Part shown: positions 16,039 through 24,643 of the stretch, in pieces
How the letters are laid out: the number at the start of each line of letters is the position of its first letter
How positions within the stretch are numbered: the first letter of the stretch is position 1
Origin: RGIG8767 sp964487395
GTDB taxonomy: Bacteria > Bacillota > Clostridia > Lachnospirales > Lachnospiraceae
Length of the DNA: 35,412 bases
NCBI GenBank assembly: GCA_964487395.1
Contig: CAZAQH010000010.1
Coordinates: 1 to 35,412 of the forward strand
Reading direction: 5' to 3'
Made by a program: the position numbers and the translations under genes
The notes under the pieces: model-generated
The model's input: the letters and a program-made list of their open reading frames with translations, nothing else
The model's database searches: none
Told to the model about the DNA's origin: nothing

Positions 16039-16248
16039 ATGAACGGTACAGTTAAATGGTTTAACGCACAAAAAGGATACGGATTTATCACAAATGATCA
16101 GGGTGGAGAGGATGTTTTCGTACATTTCTCATCAATCGTAACAGACGGTTTTAAGACCCTTGAAGAAGGACAGAAAGTTACATTTGACATTGAGCAGGAT
16201 CCTAAGGATTCTAAGAAATTAAAAGCTGTTAATGTTTGTGCACAATAG
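16039..16248 (+). CDS. cold-shock protein, CspA family
   Basis: A 69-residue single cold-shock domain, MNGTVKWFNAQKGYGFI, with RNP1 (KGYGFI) and RNP2 (VFVHFS) intact. The protein binds single-stranded nucleic acid and acts as an RNA chaperone. The ATG at 16039 is chosen because GAAGGAGG lies nine bases upstream; an in-frame ATG at 16006 would sit on the terminator's T run. Expression comes from the strong promoter at 15896 through a structured leader, and a perfect terminator follows. Confidence 0.95.
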   Translation: MNGTVKWFNAQKGYGFITNDQGGEDVFVHFSSIVTDGFKTLEEGQKVTFDIEQDPKDSKKLKAVNVCAQ

Positions 16249-16285
16249 TTTGTTACAATAGTTGATTGTAATAAGCAATGAAGAG

Positions 16286-16315
16286 ACAGGATACGATTTT
16301 TCGTATCCTGTTTTT
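16286..16315 (+). terminator. terminator after the cold-shock gene
   Basis: A perfect 10-bp stem, ACAGGATACG with CGTATCCTGT (16286-16295 and 16302-16311), is followed by TTTTT. Confidence 0.85.
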
Positions 16316-16376
16316 GCGTTCAAAAAACAACTGCAATGTGTGTGATACGATTTTTTTGTTGCTTAAATGATTACAA

Positions 16377-17498
16377 ATGGATATTATAAATATAATGAAG
16401 GAAAAAGAAATCGAGGTACATTCTTTGAAAAATAATAATACAAGCAATCAATTAGTTAAAGCGAGTATTTGGGCAATTATAATTATGATTCTTATTACGA
16501 TAGGAAGTGTCACATATTTAAAGGTCAAAATACATGAAATACAAAAAACGGGCAATGGGCAGGAAAGCGAATATTATGAGCATCATTATGTTATGATTAC
16601 CGACGACAGGGATTCTTTATTCTGGCAGTCTGTTTATGAGGGCGCAAAAGCAGAGGCAGAAGAAAATGGTAATTATGTCGAATTTTTGGGTACGAATTTA
16701 AGCAAGGATTACAGCGAAACGGAATTAATGCAGATTGCTATAAATGAACACGTGGACGGTATTATAATTGAGGCGAATGATAATATTGCGATGAAAAGGC
16801 TGATTAGTGAAGCGTCGGCCAAAGGAATACCGGTTGTGACAGCATTAAGTGACAGCAACGAGAGTAAGCGTGTCAGTTATGTGGGAGTTAGCAGTTATAA
16901 TATTGGAATTGAATATGGTAAACAGGTTTGCCAGATAGCTGAGAAATATTTTGCAAAGCAGTATGAGAAAAAAGAAAATGACAGTATTTTAGATGTTTTG
17001 GTATTGATGAATTCAGCATCGAAGGATGCAAGTCAAAATATTGTTTTTTCGGGAATACAGGAAACGGTAGCGGCTGATTCCAAATATAGCGAACGTGTTA
17101 ATATATATGCACATTCGATTAATACGAATGGAACTTTTGCGGCAGAAGAAGCAATTAGAGATATTTTTATGGAAAAAAATAACACTCCGGATGTCATTAT
17201 TTGTCTGGATGAATTAAATACAACCTGTGTATATCAGACAGTTGTTGATTATAACAGGGTTGGGGAGATTAATATTATAGGGTATTATCACTCTGATACT
17301 ATTTTAAAGGCAATAGAGAGAAATGTAATTAAGGCATCCGTGTCCATTGATACAAAACAGATGGGAGAATATTGCATACAGGCTTTGAATGAGTTTAGTG
17401 AAACAAATCGTGTAAGTGAGTATTTTTCAGTGGATACATCGGTTATCACCTCCGCTAATGTAAAAAATTTCCAGGAGGATACACAGGATGAAGAATAG
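16377..17498 (+). CDS. membrane-anchored sugar-binding protein of a sensor system
   Basis: A 373-residue protein of the RbsB/XylF-like periplasmic binding fold (Peripla_BP_4), with one N-terminal transmembrane helix (about 29-49) in place of a lipobox. The fold is visible from YVMITDDRDSLFWQSVYEGAKAEAEENG through AINEHVDGIIIEANDN, KGIPVVTALSD and TPDVIICLDELNTTCV. The gene overlaps the kinase gene by 11 bases and is far from the transporter genes, so a sensory role with the kinase is likely, as known for XylFII with LytS in Clostridium beijerinckii. The start is uncertain: neither ATG (16377, 16395) has a ribosome site, while TTG at 16425 has CGAGGT seven bases upstream. Confidence 0.82.
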   Translation: MDIINIMKEKEIEVHSLKNNNTSNQLVKASIWAIIIMILITIGSVTYLKVKIHEIQKTGNGQESEYYEHHYVMITDDRDSLFWQSVYEGAKAEAEENGNYVEFLGTNLSKDYSETELMQIAINEHVDGIIIEANDNIAMKRLISEASAKGIPVVTALSDSNESKRVSYVGVSSYNIGIEYGKQVCQIAEKYFAKQYEKKENDSILDVLVLMNSASKDASQNIVFSGIQETVAADSKYSERVNIYAHSINTNGTFAAEEAIRDIFMEKNNTPDVIICLDELNTTCVYQTVVDYNRVGEINIIGYYHSDTILKAIERNVIKASVSIDTKQMGEYCIQALNEFSETNRVSEYFSVDTSVITSANVKNFQEDTQDEE

Positions 17499-18981
17499 AT
17501 GGAAAACGTTTACGATTCAAAAGAAACTGACACTCACTTTTATTTTGACGACCACTATTATTCTGGTTGTGAATTTCTACTTATATAATAATATTAATTC
17601 GCTCGTTAATAATATTGATGCAATTTATATGAGTAATGTCAAATTAAACGAGTTATCTGAGACATTGACATCAGTACAGGAAAGCATGACTGATTACCTG
17701 AATACAAAAACTTCTGATGCAATGGAAGAGTACTATCGTAATGAACAGGATTATAATAATCAAATACAGGAATTAAATGACCGTACAACTGGCAATGAAC
17801 TTCTGCTCATGGAAAAAAATATTCGCAACATGTCAGAGGAATATTTAAAAATGACTGATCAGACGATTGAAGCAAAGCGCGGCAGAAATGTAGAAAAATA
17901 CAGAATTAATTATGACAGTGCTACACAGATGTACGAATATATCCGAACGTATGTAGATAGTTTAAATAATGAACAGTTTGTAGAAAACTCCAATACATAT
18001 AAAGAATTTTTCTTATCTGTTTATTATGTAGAGCGGGTTAGTATTGTATTTTTGATTGCCATAGCGGTATGTAATCTGTTGTTGATCAGCTTTTTGACAA
18101 GAAATATTACGAGTCCATTACGTGTTCTTGCAGCAACAGCTAATCAGGTTGCGGGAGGTAATTTGGATGTTGAATTGATTTCCATACAGAATCAGGATGA
18201 AATCGGTGTTGTGAGTAAAGCCTTTAATAAAATGCTTATTAGTATTCGAGAATATATTGTGAAGCTTACTGACAGTATGGAAAAAGAAAGAAAAATGAAG
18301 GAAAAAGAACTCTTAATGGAAACACATTTGAAGGATGCACAGTTAAGATATCTTCAGGCACAGATTAATCCTCATTTCCTTTTTAATACGTTAAATGCCG
18401 GTGCACAACTTGCGATGATGGAAGGTGCAGACCGTACCTATGAATATGTTCAGAATATGGCAGATTTTTTTCGTTATAATGTTCAGAAAAATAATAAGAC
18501 AGTTACAATACGAGAAGAGATTAATCTGGTAGATAATTATATTTACATTTTAAATGTTCGTTTTTCGGGGGAAATACATTTTAAGAAAAATATAGATGAA
18601 TCACTGTTGCGATATCCAATTCCCTGTATGATTTTACAGCCGATTGTGGAAAATTCGGTTAATTACGGAATTCGTGATATTCCGTGGGAAGGTGTAATTG
18701 AATTATCCGTATTTAGCCGTGATGATTCTGTATGCATCAGTATTCGGGATAATGGAATCGGCATGAGTGAAGAAAAAATTGCCAAAATAATGTCATCACA
18801 GTTAAAAACAAGTGATATTTCGGATGATTCAAATGGTATTGGACTTGACAACGTAATCGGAAGATTGAAATTGTTTTATGGTACAGATGATGTTATCAGT
18901 ATTATAAGTGACGGAGAAGACAGAGGAACGGAAACGATTATATACATTCCGGCAGAAGAAAGGGTATATGACGATGTATAA
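17488..18981 (+). CDS. LytS/YesM-type sensor histidine kinase
   Basis: A 497-residue membrane kinase. Residues 12-32 are the first membrane helix, about 35-182 an extracytoplasmic helical domain, about 187-205 the second helix and 206-258 a HAMP domain (RNITSPLRVLAATANQVAGGNLDVEL). The His_kinase domain (PF06580 type) has LRYLQAQINPHFLFNTLN with His 296 as the likely phosphorylation site. The C-terminal ATPase shows QPIVENSVNYGI and SIRDNGIGM then DSNGIGLDNVIGRL. The upstream anchored binding protein probably supplies ligand sensing. Its start lies behind CAGGAGG, and its stop overlaps the YesN-type regulator by eight bases. It is expected to phosphorylate that regulator. Confidence 0.92.
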   Translation: MKNRWKTFTIQKKLTLTFILTTTIILVVNFYLYNNINSLVNNIDAIYMSNVKLNELSETLTSVQESMTDYLNTKTSDAMEEYYRNEQDYNNQIQELNDRTTGNELLLMEKNIRNMSEEYLKMTDQTIEAKRGRNVEKYRINYDSATQMYEYIRTYVDSLNNEQFVENSNTYKEFFLSVYYVERVSIVFLIAIAVCNLLLISFLTRNITSPLRVLAATANQVAGGNLDVELISIQNQDEIGVVSKAFNKMLISIREYIVKLTDSMEKERKMKEKELLMETHLKDAQLRYLQAQINPHFLFNTLNAGAQLAMMEGADRTYEYVQNMADFFRYNVQKNNKTVTIREEINLVDNYIYILNVRFSGEIHFKKNIDESLLRYPIPCMILQPIVENSVNYGIRDIPWEGVIELSVFSRDDSVCISIRDNGIGMSEEKIAKIMSSQLKTSDISDDSNGIGLDNVIGRLKLFYGTDDVISIISDGEDRGTETIIYIPAEERVYDDV

Positions 18982-20581
18982 GATTATGTTAGCAGATGAT
19001 GAAGGTATTGTGATTGATTCATTAAAATTTATTATTGAAAAAGAATTTGGTGATACTTGCATTATTGATTCGGCAAAAACAGGAAGAAGTGTAATTGAAT
19101 TGGCAGAGCATTTTCGCCCGGACATTGTCTTTATGGATATTCAGATGCCCGGTATCAATGGTATTGATGCAATGAAGGAAATCAGAGAAGGTAATAAAAA
19201 TACTATTTTTATTGTCATCAGTGCATATGATAAATTCGACTATGCAAAAGAAGCAATTAGTCTTGGAGTATTAGAATATTTAAATAAGCCGATAGAGCGT
19301 AATAATATTATTCGTGTTTTAAAACGTGCAATGACGCAGATTGATTCCGAGCGTGAAAAAAGAAGTAATGATCTTCTTATTAAAGAAAAAATGGAATCAG
19401 TTGTTCCCATTATAGAGAATGGCTTTTTATATAATGTATTATTTCAGGAGAATTTTGAAGAGGATATAGAGAATTACAAAAATTTATTAGGCATTACTGA
19501 AAAATATGGGTTCGTTATTGTATTGGTATGTGGGGAGAGTCAGGAAGGTAATCATATGACCAATGCCGTAGGTACCAGCGTCAGAATTCAGAATTTTTAT
19601 CAAGAAATAAGAGAACTGGTAAGCGAATATTATCATGATGTTATTATGGGTTCTGTAATGGCAAATAAAATTGCGCTGTTTGTTCCAAGTAAAACTGACA
19701 AAATGGATTATACAGAACGAATTCAGATTATCAATAAATCAAGAGAACTATGTAGAAAACTGCAGTTTAGAACGGATGCTGCATTTCGTATTGGTATCGG
19801 CGCGACATGTTTGATTGCAGATGCAATTGTTTCCTATAATGAAGCATTAAACGCATTAGTGGATACAACGGGCAGTGTTGCCCATGTAGATGATGTAGGT
19901 ATTGGATGTGAGTATGAGGAGAATTATCCGGTTGAACTGGAGAAGAGATTATTTGAGCGAATTGAAAAGGGAGATATGAATGAAGCAGTTCCGCTTGCCA
20001 ATCAGTTTTTTGACTGGATGGAGGAAAATTATCCGGACTGTATAATGGATATCAGACTTAAAGCATTGGAATTTATTCTGTGGGCAGAACATCTTGCTTA
20101 TGATAAGGGTGGTTATGTATATCAGTTCCGTTCAAGAAAAGACTATCTTCCTACTATATTAGAATATACACAGTTAAGTGATCTGCGTTTCTGGTTTGTG
20201 AACAAAATATCAGATGCTGCAAGAAAGGTTGCTGCTAAAAAAGAAGGCAGGACTTCCAACGGAATTATTGACCGTGCAAAGGACTTCATTAATCATAATT
20301 ATCATCGTGAAATTTCGCTTGATGATGTTTCTCAGGATGTTAATATCAGTCCCTACTATTTCAGTAAAGTGTTCAAAGATGAGACAGGAGAGAATTTCAT
20401 CGAATATTTGACTAATATCCGAATGAACCAGGCGAAGCAGTTATTACAGAATACCAACAAGAGTATGAAGGAAATTGGTTGTGAAGTAGGATATATGGAT
20501 CCGAATTATTTTAGCCGAATCTTTAAAAAAACTACCGGCTTTACTCCAACTGAGTTCAAAGAAGGAAAGGGAGACAAATAA
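18974..20581 (+). CDS. YesN-type response regulator with AraC DNA-binding domain
   Basis: A protein of 535 residues. The receiver domain (1-120) has D8-D9, phosphoacceptor D55 (FMDIQMPG) and the Lys of LNKPI. A long central region of unknown fold follows (about 130-420). The C-terminal AraC domain has two helix-turn-helix units: DRAKDFINHNYHREISLDDVSQDVNISPYYFSKVFKDETG and SMKEIGCEVGYMDPNYFSRIFKKTTGFTP. I chose the ATG at 18974 because GAAAGGG lies nine bases upstream; the frame is open farther back inside the kinase gene. Regulators of this type activate sugar-uptake genes, and the ABC transporter 1.2 kb downstream is the obvious target. Its stop shares one base with the next start. Confidence 0.92.
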   Translation: MYKIMLADDEGIVIDSLKFIIEKEFGDTCIIDSAKTGRSVIELAEHFRPDIVFMDIQMPGINGIDAMKEIREGNKNTIFIVISAYDKFDYAKEAISLGVLEYLNKPIERNNIIRVLKRAMTQIDSEREKRSNDLLIKEKMESVVPIIENGFLYNVLFQENFEEDIENYKNLLGITEKYGFVIVLVCGESQEGNHMTNAVGTSVRIQNFYQEIRELVSEYYHDVIMGSVMANKIALFVPSKTDKMDYTERIQIINKSRELCRKLQFRTDAAFRIGIGATCLIADAIVSYNEALNALVDTTGSVAHVDDVGIGCEYEENYPVELEKRLFERIEKGDMNEAVPLANQFFDWMEENYPDCIMDIRLKALEFILWAEHLAYDKGGYVYQFRSRKDYLPTILEYTQLSDLRFWFVNKISDAARKVAAKKEGRTSNGIIDRAKDFINHNYHREISLDDVSQDVNISPYYFSKVFKDETGENFIEYLTNIRMNQAKQLLQNTNKSMKEIGCEVGYMDPNYFSRIFKKTTGFTPTEFKEGKGDK

Positions 20582-21609
20582 TGAAAAGATGTCTGCTATT
20601 TATTTTAATTATGGCAATTACGTTGTCAGGATGTAATGGTATCAGAACACAAACGGAAGATAAGGTTGAAACGCAAGAAGATAAACTTCAGATAGGTTTG
20701 AGCTTTGATTCTTTTGTAATAGAAAGATGGCAGAGAGACCGGGATGTATTTGTATCGACTGCAAAAAAATATGGAGCAGAAGTAAATGTACAAAATGCAA
20801 ATGGTGATTTGGAAGAGCAGATTTCGCAACTGGAATATTTAATTAATAAAAAAATGGATGTAATCGTAATTGTGTGCGTGGATTCCGATAGATTGAGTGA
20901 TACGGTAAAAAAAGCAAAGGATGCCGGAATTAAAGTAATAGCATATGACCGTATGATAAATAACGCAGACGTTGATGTGTATATCTCTTTTGATAATGAA
21001 AAAGTCGGTGAGTTAATGGCCAATTCATTGATTGTTCCGGGAGAAAAAACAGAAAAAGTATTAATGCTATGTGGTCCTCTTTCTGATAATAATGTAGTTT
21101 TGGTAGAAAAAGGATTCCGTAAGGTAATGGAAGAAAATGATATAGCGATTATTGATACAATGTATGCAGATGGATGGAAAGCGGAACTTGCAGCTTCTTA
21201 TATATATGAAAATATGGATAAGGTAATGCAGGCAGATGGTATCATGTGTGGAAATGATAATATTGCGACTACCGTTTTACGTGCTTTATCTGAAAAACAG
21301 TTGGCGGGTAAGATTAATATTGTAGGACAGGATGCAGATTTAGAAGCCTGTCAGAGAATTGTAGAAGGAACACAGCGGATGACGGTATTTAAACCGGTTG
21401 AAAAATTAGCGCAGACATCAGCAGAATATGCAGTTAAACTTGCTAAAGGAGAAACACTTAGCGGATTAGAAGTTGTTGAAAACGGAGAATATACGATTCC
21501 CTATCTTTTATTAGAACCTATTGCGGTTAAAAAAGAAAATATGGACGAAATTATTATTTCAAGTGGATTCCATTTACGCGAGGATGTTTATCTGAATGTG
21601 CCGCAATAA
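20581..21609 (+). CDS. sugar-binding lipoprotein (XylF/RbsB-like), second binding protein of the sensor operon
   Basis: A 342-residue protein with a lipoprotein signal, LSGC, making Cys 18 the lipidated residue. The mature part is a Peripla_BP_4 fold: IGLSFDSFVIERWQRDRDVF, DVIVIVCVDSDRLSDTV, AGIKVIAYDRMI and DGIMCGNDNIATTVLRAL. It resembles D-xylose binding proteins and the transporter's own binding protein downstream (shared RWQ/RWN, AYDR.I and CGNDN-type stretches). TAATG overlap with the regulator gene places it in the sensor operon, not with the transporter. It may deliver sugar to the kinase or add a second ligand. Confidence 0.87.
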   Translation: MKRCLLFILIMAITLSGCNGIRTQTEDKVETQEDKLQIGLSFDSFVIERWQRDRDVFVSTAKKYGAEVNVQNANGDLEEQISQLEYLINKKMDVIVIVCVDSDRLSDTVKKAKDAGIKVIAYDRMINNADVDVYISFDNEKVGELMANSLIVPGEKTEKVLMLCGPLSDNNVVLVEKGFRKVMEENDIAIIDTMYADGWKAELAASYIYENMDKVMQADGIMCGNDNIATTVLRALSEKQLAGKINIVGQDADLEACQRIVEGTQRMTVFKPVEKLAQTSAEYAVKLAKGETLSGLEVVENGEYTIPYLLLEPIAVKKENMDEIIISSGFHLREDVYLNVPQ

Positions 21610-21660
21610 TGGCTTTCATTAAAAATATGATTAAATCAACAGGATATTTTTAATAATTTG

Positions 21661-21686
21661 CTAGCACAAAAACGAAAATGTGCTAG
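21661..21686. promoter_or_regulatory. palindrome before the sugar transporter promoter
   Basis: CTAGCACA (21661-21668) and TGTGCTAG (21679-21686) are exact inverse arms around a 10-nt A-rich spacer centred on CG. It sits just before TATAAT, over the -35 region, where the usual hexamer is missing. This suits an activator or a LacI-type operator for the downstream transporter. Confidence 0.55.
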
Positions 21687-21691
21687 ATGGA

Positions 21692-21697
21692 TATAAT
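21692..21697 (+). promoter_or_regulatory. -10 element of the sugar transporter operon
   Basis: TATAAT lies six bases after the palindrome. No TTGACA-like -35 is present at the right spacing, as expected for an activator-dependent promoter. The predicted leader of about 120 nt contains a perfect 7-bp hairpin, TTGTAGC/GCTACAA (21772-21790). Confidence 0.5.
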
Positions 21698-21821
21698 ATA
21701 TAAAAAATAAGGTTCTTGAAAAAGTGAAGAATCTCGTAAACCAATCCTATTTCCTTTGTGGTATATTCTCATTGTAGCGAAGTGCTACAAGAAAATTATA
21801 TTAAGGGAGGTATTTTCGGAA

Positions 21822-22964
21822 ATGAAAAGAAAAGTACTCAGTGCATTACTCAGTGTAGCAATGGTAGCAACTCTTTTAGTCGGATGCGGAACCGCTAAAA
21901 CAGAAGAAGCAGTTGCAGAAACTCCAGCAGCAGAAGCAGAAGCTCCTGCAGAATCAGAAGCAGCAGCTCCAGAAGCTGACGCAGCAAGTGGATTAGTTGG
22001 TGTTGCAATGCCTACAAAAGATTTACAGCGTTGGAATCAGGATGGTTCAAACATGGAAGCTGAATTAATCGCAGCAGGCTATGAAGTAGATCTTCAGTAC
22101 GCAAGCAATGATATCCAGACACAGGTTTCTCAGATTGAGAACATGATTTCTAATGGATGCCAGTTATTAGTTATCGCATCTATCGATGGAGATTCTTTAG
22201 GAACCGTTCTTGCACAGGCTAAAGAAGCTAACATTCCTGTAATCGCTTATGACCGTTTGATCATGAACTCAGATGCTGTTACATATTATGCAACATTTGA
22301 TAACTACATGGTTGGTACAAAACAGGGCGAATACATTGTTGACGCTTTAGACCTTGATAATGCAGAAGGACCATTTAACCTTGAAATCTTTACTGGTGAC
22401 CCAGGTGATAACAATGCTAAATTCTTCTACGGCGGAGCTATGGATGTTCTTCAGAAATACATTGATGAAGGCAAACTTGTTGTTCAGTCAGGTCAGGTAG
22501 ATTTCGCAACTGTTGCAACAGCAGCATGGGATTCAGCTAACGCTCAGTCCAGAATGGAAAACATCATTTCTTCTTACTATGCTGATGGAGCAAAATTAGA
22601 CGTAATTCTTTGCTCAAACGATTCTACAGCATTTGGTGTTGAGAACGCATTAGAAGCAAACTACACAGGTGATTGGCCAGTAATTACTGGACAGGATTGT
22701 GATATTGCAAATGTTAAAAACATGATCGCTGGAAAACAGTCTATGTCAATCTTCAAAGATACTAGAACATTAGCTACACAGGTTGTATCAATGGTAGACG
22801 CTATCATGAAGGGTGGAGAAGCACCTGTTAATGATACTGAAAGTTATGATAACGGAACAGGTATCATTCCTTCATACCTTTGCGAGCCTGTATTCGCAGA
22901 TGTAAATAACTACAAAGAAATATTAATTGATTCTGGTTATTATAAAGAAGAAGATTTACAGTAA
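21822..22964 (+). CDS. monosaccharide ABC transporter substrate-binding lipoprotein (ChvE/XylF-like)
   Basis: A protein of 380 residues with lipoprotein signal LLVGC (Cys 22), then an Ala/Glu/Pro-rich linker (about 25-60), then the binding fold: LVGVAMPTKDLQRWNQDGSNMEAEL, ANIPVIAYDRLIMNSDAV, LEIFTGDPGDNNAKFFYGGAMDVL, LDVILCSNDSTAFGVENAL and ITGQDCDIANVKNMIAGKQSMSIFKD. These match binding proteins paired with GguA/GguB transporters. The ATG at 21822 follows AAGGGAGG; the frame runs open upstream without a ribosome site. Codon use (many GCA, GAA, GAC, AAC) looks like a highly expressed gene. A strong terminator after it should keep it more abundant than the ATPase and permease. Confidence 0.93.
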   Translation: MKRKVLSALLSVAMVATLLVGCGTAKTEEAVAETPAAEAEAPAESEAAAPEADAASGLVGVAMPTKDLQRWNQDGSNMEAELIAAGYEVDLQYASNDIQTQVSQIENMISNGCQLLVIASIDGDSLGTVLAQAKEANIPVIAYDRLIMNSDAVTYYATFDNYMVGTKQGEYIVDALDLDNAEGPFNLEIFTGDPGDNNAKFFYGGAMDVLQKYIDEGKLVVQSGQVDFATVATAAWDSANAQSRMENIISSYYADGAKLDVILCSNDSTAFGVENALEANYTGDWPVITGQDCDIANVKNMIAGKQSMSIFKDTRTLATQVVSMVDAIMKGGEAPVNDTESYDNGTGIIPSYLCEPVFADVNNYKEILIDSGYYKEEDLQ

Positions 22965-22986
22965 TAAGTTTCAACTTATTGTAATA

Positions 22987-23018
22987 GCAGGTGGGAAACT
23001 TCCCACCTGCTTTATTAC
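22987..23018 (+). terminator. intercistronic terminator inside the transporter operon
   Basis: GCAGGTGGGAA (22987-22997) pairs perfectly with TTCCCACCTGC (23000-23010), flanked by GTAATA/TATTAC, with TTTATTAC following. The T run is weak, so partial read-through into the ATPase gene is likely, reducing its level relative to the binding protein. Confidence 0.7.
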
Positions 23019-23095
23019 AGAAAATATCAGAAGTATATGACATGAAAATCAGAAACGGATAAATTATTATCTGTAAAAATATTGGAGGGATACAA

Positions 23096-24640
23096 TTGGC
23101 GAACATAATATTAGAAATGAAAAATATTACCAAAATTTTCCCGGGCGTTAAAGCACTTGATAATGTAAATCTTAAGGTTGAAGAGGGAGAGATTCACGCT
23201 TTAGTAGGTGAAAATGGCGCCGGTAAATCCACACTGATGAATGTTTTAAGCGGTATCTATCCACATGGAACCTATGAGGGTGACATTATATATAAAGGTG
23301 AGATCTGTAAATTCAATCAGATTAAAGATAGTGAAGAAAAAGGGATTGTTATTATTCATCAGGAATTAGCTCTGGTTCCTTATATGACAATTGGAGAGAA
23401 TATGTTCCTTGGAAATGAAAAAGGACATAAATTTGCTATTAACTGGGAAGAAACATATGGAAAAGCAGACGAATATTTAAAAACAGTAGGATTAAAAGAA
23501 TCGTCCAGAACTTTGATCAAAGACATTGGTGTTGGCAAACAGCAGCTTGTTGAAATTGCAAAGGCACTGGCAAAAAATGCAAAGCTTCTTATTTTAGATG
23601 AGCCGACAGCATCCTTGAATGAATCCGATTCAAAAGCATTATTGGATTTGCTGTTACAGTTTAAAAAAGAAGGTATGACTTCGATAATAATATCTCATAA
23701 ATTGAATGAGATTTCTTATGTAGCAGATAGAATTACAGTTATTCGAGATGGTAGTACAATTGAGACATTAGACAAAAATGTGGATGATGTTTCAGAAGCA
23801 CGAATCATCAAAGGAATGGTTGGCAGGGATTTAACAGACCGTTTCCCGAAACGTAGTGAAAAGCATATTGGCGAGGTATGCATGGAAGTAAAAGACTGGA
23901 ATGTATATCATCCACTTTATACAGAGAGAAAAGTTGTTGATCATGTTAACATGGTTGTTAAAAAAGGAGAGGTTGTTGGTATCTCAGGACTTATGGGAGC
24001 AGGCAGAACTGAACTTGCAATGAGTATCTTTGGTAAGAGTTATGGAACCAATATTTCAGGACAGTTATTATTAAATGGAAAAGAAGTAAAATTAAATAAA
24101 GTTAAAGATGCAATTGACCATAAGATAGCTTATGTTACAGAAGACAGAAAAGGTAATGGATTGATTTTATCGAATCCTATTTCAATTAACACCACAATGG
24201 CTAATTTAGGAGCAGTCAGCAAACATGGAGTTATTGATAAGGATAAAGAATATGGTGTAGCAGTTGAATACAAAGAAAAACTGAGAACCAAATGTCCAAC
24301 CGTTCTTCAGAATGTAGGTAACTTAAGCGGTGGTAACATGCAGAAAGTTCTATTAGGTAAATGGATGTTTGCAGATGCAGATGTCATGATTTTGGATGAA
24401 CCGACAAGAGGTATTGACGTCGGAGCAAAATATGAGATTTATTGTATTATAAACCAGTTAGTGGCTGAAGGAAAATCAGTCGTAATGATATCATCCGAAT
24501 TACCGGAAATTCTTGGAATGTGTGATCGTATTTATGTTATGAACGAAGGAAAGATGGTCGGAGAATTATCAGACACAGAAGCTTCACAGGAAAAAATAAT
24601 GTCACTAATATTACAATCAAGTAATAGCAGGGGGGAGTAA
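23096..24640 (+). CDS. monosaccharide ABC transporter ATP-binding protein (MglA/GguA-like)
   Basis: A 514-residue double ATPase. The first domain has Walker A GENGAGKST, a degenerate signature GVGKQQLVEIAKAL and Walker B LLILDEPTASL. The second has the degenerate P-loop GLMGAGRTE, as in MglA, RbsA and GguA, then signature LSGGNMQKVLLGKW and Walker B VMILDEPTRGIDVG. It powers uptake of a monosaccharide. The start is TTG at 23096, with GGAGGGA ending five bases upstream; no ATG fits. The permease follows after three bases. Confidence 0.94.
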   Translation: MANIILEMKNITKIFPGVKALDNVNLKVEEGEIHALVGENGAGKSTLMNVLSGIYPHGTYEGDIIYKGEICKFNQIKDSEEKGIVIIHQELALVPYMTIGENMFLGNEKGHKFAINWEETYGKADEYLKTVGLKESSRTLIKDIGVGKQQLVEIAKALAKNAKLLILDEPTASLNESDSKALLDLLLQFKKEGMTSIIISHKLNEISYVADRITVIRDGSTIETLDKNVDDVSEARIIKGMVGRDLTDRFPKRSEKHIGEVCMEVKDWNVYHPLYTERKVVDHVNMVVKKGEVVGISGLMGAGRTELAMSIFGKSYGTNISGQLLLNGKEVKLNKVKDAIDHKIAYVTEDRKGNGLILSNPISINTTMANLGAVSKHGVIDKDKEYGVAVEYKEKLRTKCPTVLQNVGNLSGGNMQKVLLGKWMFADADVMILDEPTRGIDVGAKYEIYCIINQLVAEGKSVVMISSELPEILGMCDRIYVMNEGKMVGELSDTEASQEKIMSLILQSSNSRGE

Positions 24641-24643
24641 ACA

